Below are positions 8,296 to 14,646 of a DNA stretch of 64,000 nt, piece by piece; position 1 is the first letter of the stretch; every line of letters begins with the position of its first letter. The position numbers were made by a program, and so were the translations under genes. The notes beneath the pieces were generated by a model, which was not told the DNA's origin, did not search any database, and saw nothing but the letters and a program-made list of their open reading frames with translations. Source of the stretch: Rossellomorea vietnamensis NBRC 101237. Lineage in GTDB: Bacteria; Bacillota; Bacilli; Bacillales; Bacillaceae_B. Where the stretch lies: positions 1 through 64,000 of the forward strand of contig NZ_BCVQ01000007.1 in assembly GCF_001591825.1 (NCBI RefSeq), given 5' to 3'.

Positions 8296-9405
8296 ATGAT
8301 CATCAAAAAAATCAATCTCTATGCCATTCGATTACCACTGAAACAGCCTTTTATCATCAGTTACCATACCTATGAGGATATGCCTTCAATCATTTTGGAA
8401 ATGGAGACGGACGAAGGAATCATTGGATACGGTGAAGCGGTGGCGGATGAACATGTGACAGGGGAAACGTGGGAAAGCACATTTCAGGTACTTCAGCACA
8501 CCCTCGCCCCGAAACTGATCGGGGAGAACCCGTTTCATATTGAAAGAATTCATGAGCTGATGGATCAAGCCATTTACAATGCCCCGACGGCCAAGGCGGC
8601 CATCGACATTGCTTGCTATGATCTCATTGGAAAAAAAGTGAATCAACCCGTTTATCAGCTGCTCGGCGGCCGGTATCATGACGAATTCCAGATCACCCAT
8701 GTCCTGAGCATAACAGACCCGGATACAATGGCAGAGGAAGCAGCCAGAATGATCGAGAAAGGTTTTCAATCGTTTAAAATGAAGGTTGGAACCGATGTCG
8801 ACCAGGACATTGAACGAATCCGGAAGGTCAGGGAACGTGTCGGGTTGGACGTGCCGATCCGGGTGGATGTGAATCAGGGCTGGAAGAACAGCAGTCAGAC
8901 GTTGAAGGCTCTGCGGCATCTTCATGACCTGAACATCGATTGGCTGGAGCAGCCCGTTTTGGCAGATGATGTGGATGGGATGGTCCGGATTAAATCGAAG
9001 ACAGATATCCCCCTCATGATTGATGAAGGGCTGAAAGGCGTACGTGACATGCGTGAAATCATCGGGAAGCAGGCAGCGGATAAAGTGAACATTAAATTGA
9101 TGAAGAGCGGAGGAATCTATCCGGCAGTGAAACTTGCCCACATGGCTGAGATGGCAGGGATGGAATGCCAGGTTGGTTCAATGGTCGAATCATCCATCGC
9201 CTCAGCAGCCGGATTCCATGTGGCTTTTTCCAAAAGGGTCATCACTAGTGTAGAATTGACGGGACCTATTAAGTTTTCGAAGGACATCGGAGACCTGCAT
9301 TATGACGTCCCCTATATCCGACTATCGGACAAAGCGGGCCTCGGTGTTAACGTAGATAAAGAAATTCTGGAAGAGTTGACTGAGTTTAAGAGTATCGTAG
9401 AGTAA
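8296..9405 (+). CDS. Enolase-superfamily dipeptide epimerase (muconate-cycloisomerase subgroup)
   Basis: This 369-residue TIM-barrel enzyme probably epimerizes the C-terminal residue of a dipeptide or racemizes an N-acyl amino acid in the cytoplasm. The first catalytic lysine pair is in FKMKVG, the metal-binding Asp/Glu/Asp are in VDVNQGW, LEQPV and IDEG, and the second base is the Lys of KLMKSGG. The KxK plus Lys arrangement is that of the muconate-cycloisomerase subgroup, including YkfB-type L-Ala-D/L-Glu epimerase. A GNAT gene follows after 13 bp. Its neighbours (M20 amidohydrolase, transporter) support peptide or N-acyl-amino-acid use. N-succinylamino-acid racemase is the main alternative. 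Confidence 0.8.
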   Translation: MIIKKINLYAIRLPLKQPFIISYHTYEDMPSIILEMETDEGIIGYGEAVADEHVTGETWESTFQVLQHTLAPKLIGENPFHIERIHELMDQAIYNAPTAKAAIDIACYDLIGKKVNQPVYQLLGGRYHDEFQITHVLSITDPDTMAEEAARMIEKGFQSFKMKVGTDVDQDIERIRKVRERVGLDVPIRVDVNQGWKNSSQTLKALRHLHDLNIDWLEQPVLADDVDGMVRIKSKTDIPLMIDEGLKGVRDMREIIGKQAADKVNIKLMKSGGIYPAVKLAHMAEMAGMECQVGSMVESSIASAAGFHVAFSKRVITSVELTGPIKFSKDIGDLHYDVPYIRLSDKAGLGVNVDKEILEELTEFKSIVE

Positions 9406-9418
9406 GGAGCATAGAATC

Positions 9419-10126
9419 ATGGATTATCTATTTGAAGGGTTTATTGACAGTGAATCCTACACTGTCCGTTTGTTAAGTAAAGAGGATATAAGTCAAGTAC
9501 AGCAGCTGCAGGAGCTTGTCGTGGAGACCTTGACGGAAAAAAAGAACCTGCAGCCCCTGACGTATGAGGAATTGAACTATATATTAACCGGAAACGGACT
9601 GATGATCGGAGCCTTTACAGAGACGGGACTAATTGCATTCCGCGCCTTGTTGATTCCCCCAATTGATGAAGAGCATCTGGGGCTGGATGTTGGATTAGAT
9701 GCAGAGGAACTGCCACGGGTCATCTATCAGGAAATCTCGAACGTACACCCGGATTACAGAGGCAACCGGCTTCAGCAAACACTGGCTCATTTGATCATGC
9801 AGGAGCAGGCGAAGCTGGATCAAAAGTTCACCTATGTGGCATGCACCGTCGCTCCCTTTAATATTCCCAGTTTAAAAGATAAGTTTAAGCAGGGTATGGA
9901 GATTGCGGCCCTTAAGGTCAAGTACGTGGATCAATTGCGCTATGTGTTCATTAAGCGTCTTGATGGAGATGGCGGAGGAGAAGAAATTTCCGAGATTGCC
10001 AGAGTTCCGATGGGGGATGTCGAGGGACAGCAGGCGTTATTGGATGAAGGGTGGCGTGGCATTTCGATGGAGGAAGATGATGGTGGGTATCGGGTGTTGT
10101 ATGTGAGAAGGCAGCCACTGTCCTAA
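9419..10126 (+). CDS. GNAT-family N-acetyltransferase, cotranscribed with the epimerase
   Basis: This 235-residue soluble protein has a GNAT core: an N-terminal YTVRLLSKEDISQVQQL strand-helix, the acetyl-CoA loop region VHPDYRGNRLQQTLAHLIM, and a later hydrophobic strand (YVACTVAPFN). It would transfer an acyl group from acyl-CoA to an amine. It starts 13 bp after the epimerase with AAGGAG, so the two are one operon. Coupling with an epimerase and an amidohydrolase suggests that it acts on the same amino acid or dipeptide, for example by N-acylating the product. The last 60 residues extend beyond a minimal GNAT and have no recognised role. Confidence 0.7.
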   Translation: MDYLFEGFIDSESYTVRLLSKEDISQVQQLQELVVETLTEKKNLQPLTYEELNYILTGNGLMIGAFTETGLIAFRALLIPPIDEEHLGLDVGLDAEELPRVIYQEISNVHPDYRGNRLQQTLAHLIMQEQAKLDQKFTYVACTVAPFNIPSLKDKFKQGMEIAALKVKYVDQLRYVFIKRLDGDGGGEEISEIARVPMGDVEGQQALLDEGWRGISMEEDDGGYRVLYVRRQPLS

Positions 10127-10143
10127 CAGATTGTCTTCTGATG

Positions 10144-10336
10144 AATAAGCGGAATTTTTCCTGTTATCGTGCAAAATGTGTGTAGTTTCGGGGGGGATAA
10201 GCGGAGTTTTTCCGTTTAAGGCACGTCAAGATGGTACATTTTAAAGCATTTAGAGTAAATAGGCGGAATATGTCCGTCTATTACTTGATATTTCGTGCAG
10301 AATTTCTCAATAAGCGGAATATGTCCGCTTATTGAG
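10144..10336. repeat. Four copies of an AATAAGCGGA hairpin repeat
   Basis: Four imperfect palindromes of the form AATAAGCGGA-N5-TCCGCTTATT start near 10144, 10196, 10257 and 10306, spaced 50-61 bp. The last is perfect over 13-bp arms (10306-10318 and 10324-10336); the others carry wobble-type changes that keep pairing. A GTGCA-AAT stretch recurs between copies. They fill the gap between the GNAT gene and the convergent EamA gene. A fifth relative sits at 40108-40132. They look like a dispersed intergenic repeat family with RNA-hairpin potential. Confidence 0.75.
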
Positions 10337-10414
10337 GTCGTTTATTTTACAGGTATATAGAGATCGCGAAAAAAATGCTTCGAGCATCTGTGTCTCCAAG
10401 CATTTTTATTTTCT

Positions 10415-11341
10415 TTATGAAGTCTTCACAGGCTCATTGGACAGCATACCTGATGGAACTTCCTTGAACAATTTAGGCTTTGTCTTAAATACCGAAAACA
10501 ACACACACCCTGCCAAAACAATCGCACTTCCTACAACCTGAAGCCCATTCATCTTCTCACCCAAAAAGACAAACGCCAATAAAGCCGTGAATACTGGATT
10601 GAAGTTCAAGAACAACCCCGACGTACTTGGCCCCAGCTTATTCACCCCGACATTCCAAAGCACCATGCAGACAACCGTGGAAATCACGCCGGTATACAGG
10701 ATCGACTGCACGAAGGATGCATCGACATTGGTCACACGGAAATCATGAAGATTGAAAGGCAGCAGGATAAGAAGTCCGAACACTCCTGAATAAAGAATCG
10801 ACATCATGGGCGTGACACTCTTCATCGCCCACTTGCTGCAAACGGAATAAAAACCCCACATCACCACGGCAGCCAGCATATACAGGTCCCCTTCATTGAA
10901 CTCTAAGGAAAAGGCCATTTCCAGGTTTCCTTTGGACAGGACAAGCAACACGCCAAAGAGTGACAAGAACATGGAAGACAGTTGAAAGGCGTTCATCTTT
11001 TCTTTCAGAAAAATAAAAGAAATTCCGGCAATGGAAAACATATTTAACGTAGAAATCAGTCCGACATTGGTGGCAGAGGTCTTTTCGAGGGCCATGAATT
11101 GCAGTGCCTGAAAGAGGGCAACCCCTGTCACTCCCATTAAACATAATGGCAGAATCGATCGTACGGGTGGAACGAGCTTTTTTTCTTTCCACCAGACCAT
11201 CGGAAACAGGCAGACGATGGCGATGGCCCATCTTAATATCGTCAACGTTCCCGGGGATGCATGCTCCACAAGGGTTTTGCCCACGATGAAATTGCCTCCC
11301 CAGAGAAGACTGGTCAGTAACAATAGATAATGATATTTCAC
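10415..11341 (-). CDS. EamA/DMT-family transporter
   Basis: This membrane protein of about 308 residues has ten predicted helices in two EamA repeats; the second begins around WGFYSVCSKWAMK. It ends with a short basic/hydrophilic tail. DMT proteins export amino acids or metabolites by proton antiport. The upstream ATG (11356) has no ribosome site, whereas GTG 11341 has GGAG nine bases before it, so the GTG is preferred with modest confidence. An Lrp/AsnC regulator is transcribed divergently about 200 bp away. That layout is typical for an amino-acid exporter under Lrp-type control. The exported compound cannot be read from the sequence. Confidence 0.8.
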   Translation of the reverse strand: MKYHYLLLLTSLLWGGNFIVGKTLVEHASPGTLTILRWAIAIVCLFPMVWWKEKKLVPPVRSILPLCLMGVTGVALFQALQFMALEKTSATNVGLISTLNMFSIAGISFIFLKEKMNAFQLSSMFLSLFGVLLVLSKGNLEMAFSLEFNEGDLYMLAAVVMWGFYSVCSKWAMKSVTPMMSILYSGVFGLLILLPFNLHDFRVTNVDASFVQSILYTGVISTVVCMVLWNVGVNKLGPSTSGLFLNFNPVFTALLAFVFLGEKMNGLQVVGSAIVLAGCVLFSVFKTKPKLFKEVPSGMLSNEPVKTS

Positions 11342-11552
11342 GTCATTCAGCTCCATTTCACAGAGCCACTGTGCACAATGACATTTGCTATAAGAATAAT
11401 TTTAACATTATATCCGATTTACAAAAGAACATATTGTATAATGAGGATAAATCGAAATAATTGAAAGTATGATAGATTATCAGATTATAAAAATTCATTT
11501 ATGCAACGTTTTATCAGTGGTTTTTGGAACAATTGAAAAGGGTGGTTGAATC

Positions 11553-12032
11553 ATGGAATCAGTTGTAAGCAGGGTATTGGATCAAATGGATCTCAAGCTT
11601 TTGGATTTACTGCAAAAGGACGGTCAGCTGAGCAATCTTGAATTATCGAAGCGGGTCAACCTATCGGCACCAGCCGTTCACGCACGCATCAAGCGGCTCG
11701 AGACGGAAGGGTACATCAAGAAACAGGTAGCAATTCTGAATCACGAAAAACTGGGGTTTGACTTACTATGCTTTGTGTTTATGAGCACGAATGAGCACCG
11801 GACAGAAAAGCTGGAAGCAGTGGAAGGGACGCTCGAATCAATGGTGGAAGTACTGGAATGTCATTGCTTGACCGGGGAGTATGATTATCTTCTGAAAGTG
11901 GCCTGTAAGGATCGGAAGGGGCTGGAACTATTTATTAGAAGGTTGAATGAGATGGGGATCACGAAGATTCAGACGAGTTTAGCGTTGAGGGAGATCAAGG
12001 ATTCGACAGTGCTTCCGATCTTGGGGGATTGA
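11553..12032 (+). CDS. Lrp/AsnC-family transcriptional regulator
   Basis: This 159-residue protein has an N-terminal winged helix (LDLLQKDGQLSNLELSKRV, then SAPAVHARIKRLETEGYI) and a RAM/ligand domain with the family's G-x-YDYLLKV motif (TGEYDYLLKVACKD). Lrp proteins form octamers and sense amino acids. It is divergent from an EamA exporter, so it probably activates or represses that gene in response to the exported amino acid. The ribosome site is a weak AAAAGGG. The gene is followed by a hairpin at 12081-12110. Confidence 0.85.
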   Translation: MESVVSRVLDQMDLKLLDLLQKDGQLSNLELSKRVNLSAPAVHARIKRLETEGYIKKQVAILNHEKLGFDLLCFVFMSTNEHRTEKLEAVEGTLESMVEVLECHCLTGEYDYLLKVACKDRKGLELFIRRLNEMGITKIQTSLALREIKDSTVLPILGD

Positions 12033-12080
12033 GTGGGGCTGGCCCCATTAATGCTTGACCACTTGAATGGTAAATGAAAC

Positions 12081-12110
12081 AAGGGGACAGGAAGGTACTC
12101 CTATCCCCTT
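12081..12110. terminator. Hairpin between convergent genes
   Basis: AAGGGGACAGGA pairs with TCCTATCCCCTT apart from one C-A mismatch. It lies between the Lrp gene (+) and the convergent gene ending at 12118 (-). The trailing T-rich DNA is clearer on the minus strand, so it may act mainly there. Confidence 0.6.
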
Positions 12111-12117
12111 TCCTATA

Positions 12118-12582
12118 TTAATACTCTCCCTTAATCACAAAATATGATCCCCGGATGGTACCGGCCAGTTTGGATTTCTGCCTCGCAAACTTAAACTTCC
12201 CTTCAAGCTCCTTCGGTATCTCCATATCTTCAGAAAGCTTAAACCCGACTGCACGTTTCGATGGATCATCAACGGTATACATAACATTGACCGCCAAACC
12301 ATCCTCATAAAAGACATACGTGAATTGGATGTTTTCCACTTGAAAGTGCGACGTTTCCAATGCCTTGGCCTCAAATTCAAGCTCACGTTCTTCTTTTAGG
12401 ATTCGTTGCACATAGTCGAGTGTTTCCCGGCTTTCGCTGGCCGGTACAACGGTAAATCCATGCTTATACTTGTTCATAAAATAACGGGCTTCATGGGCAC
12501 GTACACCAGCTAGTGCTTCTGCTACAGGCGATGATTCTAAACCGATCGTAGACACATTCTTGAAATCTACTGTATAAGACAT
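12118..12582 (-). CDS. Hypothetical protein cotranscribed with an effector-binding-domain protein
   Basis: This protein of about 154 residues is soluble, rich in charged residues, and has no transmembrane or signal segment. A longer in-frame start (12627) overlaps the upstream gene; ATG 12582 has AAGGAG eight bases before it and is chosen, leaving a 20-bp gap after the upstream stop at 12603. Segments such as FKNVSTIGLESSPVAEAL and YVFYEDGLAVNVMY suggest a beta-rich fold. I do not recognise the family. Because it shares an operon with a GyrI-like protein and both are divergent from an HTH regulator, a small-molecule-binding or stress role is possible but unproven. Confidence 0.55.
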   Translation of the reverse strand: MSYTVDFKNVSTIGLESSPVAEALAGVRAHEARYFMNKYKHGFTVVPASESRETLDYVQRILKEERELEFEAKALETSHFQVENIQFTYVFYEDGLAVNVMYTVDDPSKRAVGFKLSEDMEIPKELEGKFKFARQKSKLAGTIRGSYFVIKGEY

Positions 12583-12602
12583 GATCATTTCTCCTTGTTT
12601 CT

Positions 12603-13085
12603 TTATTTCATCACAACAGGAATCCACATTTCTCCATACACCATTCCGTTTCGCTGCCCCATCTCTACCACTGCATTCGGCCCTCCAACATAGGCAAAGT
12701 CCTTTGCTTCCCGCAGGACACGTCCAAAAGCAATGCCGGAAACAGTCTGATCCAGTTCCTCTGCAGTATGTCCCTCTCCTTCTACAACGAGATAGGTTCC
12801 CTTGGGAAATTGAATGGCTTTGGCTTCTTCGGGGGCGGCCGATGCATTTGCCATGACTCCGCCATGATGCATCATCTTTCCATTTATCGCTTCATTCACG
12901 GCGAAAATGTAGTCATTGGATGCGATGGGTTTTAACGAGTCCAGTGTTCCATCTTGTATGATTCCTTTCCAAAAGTCTGCCTTTTCCCTATTTAAGCCGG
13001 CCATATCAGTGTAGTGGCTCTTCAATTCGGTTCCCACGCCTACAACGGTGAAGGATTCTTTTTCTTCTAACGTATAATCTGACAT
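12603..13085 (-). CDS. GyrI-like/AraC effector-binding-domain protein
   Basis: This protein of about 160 residues resembles stand-alone effector-binding domains of the AraC/SoxS-type GyrI-like fold. It begins YTLEEKESFTVVGVGTEL and ends with an EMWIPVV strand that is typical of the fold's last conserved stretch. Such proteins bind small hydrophobic or cationic molecules and can act as accessory regulators or sequestration proteins. The longer reading frame from 13187 lacks a ribosome site and would overlap the divergent promoter; ATG 13085 fits better. It is followed closely by the hypothetical gene ending at 12118. Confidence 0.65.
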   Translation of the reverse strand: MSDYTLEEKESFTVVGVGTELKSHYTDMAGLNREKADFWKGIIQDGTLDSLKPIASNDYIFAVNEAINGKMMHHGGVMANASAAPEEAKAIQFPKGTYLVVEGEGHTAEELDQTVSGIAFGRVLREAKDFAYVGGPNAVVEMGQRNGMVYGEMWIPVVMK

Positions 13086-13141
13086 TGTCAAAACCTGCCT
13101 TTTCAATGATTTGTTGTCTTCAACACTTGATATGTATATAC

Positions 13142-13149
13142 TAACGTTA
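13142..13149. promoter_or_regulatory. TAACGTTA palindrome in the divergent control region
   Basis: A perfect 8-bp palindrome lies between the divergent genes starting at 13085 (-) and 13186 (+), beside a TATGTATATA run. It is a plausible site for the HTH regulator encoded at 13186. The short length keeps this tentative. Confidence 0.35.
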
Positions 13150-13185
13150 AATTGTGTCAAAAAATGATACTGTTTAGGGGGTCCC

Positions 13186-14145
13186 ATGAAAAAAGTTGAA
13201 CGGATAAATGTGATTATGCGTTATATCAATAATCGAGCCCACTTTACGATTGCTGAGATCATGCGTGAGTTTGATATTTCAAGGTCGACGGCGATGAGGG
13301 ATATCAGGGAGATTGAGTCAATGGGGATGCCCCTCGTTTCTGAAGTTGGACGGGATGGCGGTTATTTTGTCATGCACAATTCTGTCCTGCCTGAGGTCCG
13401 TTTTACCGATAATGAGGTGAAAGCTCTATTTATCGCGTTTATGGCGACAAGAAATCTTCAGCTTCCTTATTTGAAGAGTCGCCAATCCCTGGCAGAGAAA
13501 CTTCTCAGTCTCATTTCAGAACAACAACAGGATAACCTCGTTCTGCTAAATAAGATCTTGCTCTTTGAAGGGACCAATCCCCATAATCCTGACATCCTTG
13601 ACCTTTCGGACCTTCCCCATCCCATGCTGGAAAAGCTGCTACAGACCCTGCTGTCGGACAGGTACTTATTCATAACGATTGAAGAGAATGTCATGGAAAC
13701 CTACCCCATTTATCTCTTGCAGCTTTATCGTGAAAAAAGCCATTGGCATATCGAAGGGTTCAATTTGAATGATGATAAGAAACAGGTCTTTTCAGTTGAT
13801 CAACTCACCGATGTCCAACCGTACCAAAACAGAAAAAGAAGAAGTGAACAAGAAATTCTGGACCATCTGAAAAAACAGGTAGAAGTCATGAACGTCATCA
13901 TTGATCTCGGCCCGGAAGCGATTGCTCAGTTCAAAAAATACCATCCTAAAAACGTTTCCCTTTCTTATACCAATCCATACCACAGTACTGGAGTTCTAAA
14001 GACTTTTGTTGATGCGACTAAATCAGAAGAGGTAAAGGAAATGGCTAATTGGATCATGTTCCTCGGTGAAGATATCAGCATAAGGAAAGTGCCGGACGAA
14101 GTTTTGGATGTTTTACATGCACGATTTAAGTTATTCTGTCTTTGA
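13186..14145 (+). CDS. HTH (DeoR/YafY-type) regulator with WYL-like sensing domain
   Basis: This 319-residue regulator has an N-terminal winged helix (FTIAEIMREFDISRSTAMRDIREIESMGMPL), the HTH_11/DeoR-like layout of YafY proteins. A middle/C-terminal region with LLQLYREKSHWHIEGFNL resembles the WYL strand pair that binds a ligand. It is transcribed divergently from the two-gene operon at 12118-13085 and is its likely regulator. The ribosome site is AGGGGG. A terminator follows at 14182-14217. The ligand is unknown. Confidence 0.75.
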   Translation: MKKVERINVIMRYINNRAHFTIAEIMREFDISRSTAMRDIREIESMGMPLVSEVGRDGGYFVMHNSVLPEVRFTDNEVKALFIAFMATRNLQLPYLKSRQSLAEKLLSLISEQQQDNLVLLNKILLFEGTNPHNPDILDLSDLPHPMLEKLLQTLLSDRYLFITIEENVMETYPIYLLQLYREKSHWHIEGFNLNDDKKQVFSVDQLTDVQPYQNRKRRSEQEILDHLKKQVEVMNVIIDLGPEAIAQFKKYHPKNVSLSYTNPYHSTGVLKTFVDATKSEEVKEMANWIMFLGEDISIRKVPDEVLDVLHARFKLFCL

Positions 14146-14181
14146 ATGATTTTAAGTATGTCGTGGACAAATACAAATGAT

Positions 14182-14217
14182 GCCAGTCCTTGAGACCAGG
14201 GGATTGGCCTTTTTTTT
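14182..14217 (+). terminator. Terminator of the YafY-type regulator
   Basis: GCCAGTCC (14182-14189) and GGATTGGC (14201-14208) pair with one G-T and are followed by eight T. Confidence 0.85.
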
Positions 14218-14241
14218 ATACCTGAAAGTTCTGATAATTTT

Positions 14242-14302
14242 TTGACACACATATTAGATATTGCTAATATGATGGAGATACATATTAGAAAAATCTAATG
14301 TG
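14242..14302 (+). promoter_or_regulatory. Promoter with two identical-architecture metal-sensor operators
   Basis: TTGACA (14242-14247) and TAATAT (14265-14270) are 17 bp apart. Operator 1 (CATATTAG-N6-CTAATATG, 14250-14271) fills the spacer and -10 box. Operator 2 (CATATTAG-N6-CTAATGTG, 14281-14302) begins exactly 31 bp later, about three helical turns. Two ArsR-family dimers on the same face would block RNA polymerase. The palindromes are seen directly; binding by the adjacent sensor is inferred. Confidence 0.75.
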
Positions 14303-14319
14303 AAGGGTGGACCTTAAAA

Positions 14320-14643
14320 ATGGATACGAAGATTGATTTAGAGACAAAGGTGAAGTTCCTGCAGGGATTTGCGCACAAAATCAGGATTCAGATATTGGAA
14401 AGTATCAAGACAGAAGAGAAGACGGTTTCTCAGATTGTCGGGGAACTGGACGGGAGTCAGTCAAGTGTGTCTCAGCATCTGGCCTGCTTGAGGGGATGCG
14501 GCCTGATTGTTGGCCGGCAGGAAGGAAAGTATACGTACTATAGCCTGAGCAACCAGCATGTGCGCGATTTGCTGACGATGTTTGATGTGGTACTGGATGA
14601 AGTAGATAACGATGTGGCGTGTTGTAGACATCATATTGGATAA
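14320..14643 (+). CDS. cmtR: CmtR-like ArsR-family Cd/Pb sensor
   Basis: This 107-residue repressor has an HTH (SQIVGELDGSQSSVSQHL) followed by ACLRGCGLIVGRQEGKYTYY. The CLRGCG motif closely matches Mycobacterium CmtR, where these two Cys plus a C-terminal Cys bind Cd or Pb. Here the tail also carries Cys residues (DVACCRHH), so a three-thiolate site is plausible. It lacks the CzrA-type alpha-5 His cluster of the sensor at 217-576, so the two efflux operons probably answer to different metals or ranges. It is followed within 10 bp by a CadA-type ATPase and preceded by a double operator. Confidence 0.8.
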   Translation: MDTKIDLETKVKFLQGFAHKIRIQILESIKTEEKTVSQIVGELDGSQSSVSQHLACLRGCGLIVGRQEGKYTYYSLSNQHVRDLLTMFDVVLDEVDNDVACCRHHIG

Positions 14644-14646
14644 AGG

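Noticed and set aside
10332-10541. 69-residue plus-strand frame
   Set aside because: It runs across the last hairpin repeat and into the 3' end of the EamA gene on the opposite strand; no ribosome site.
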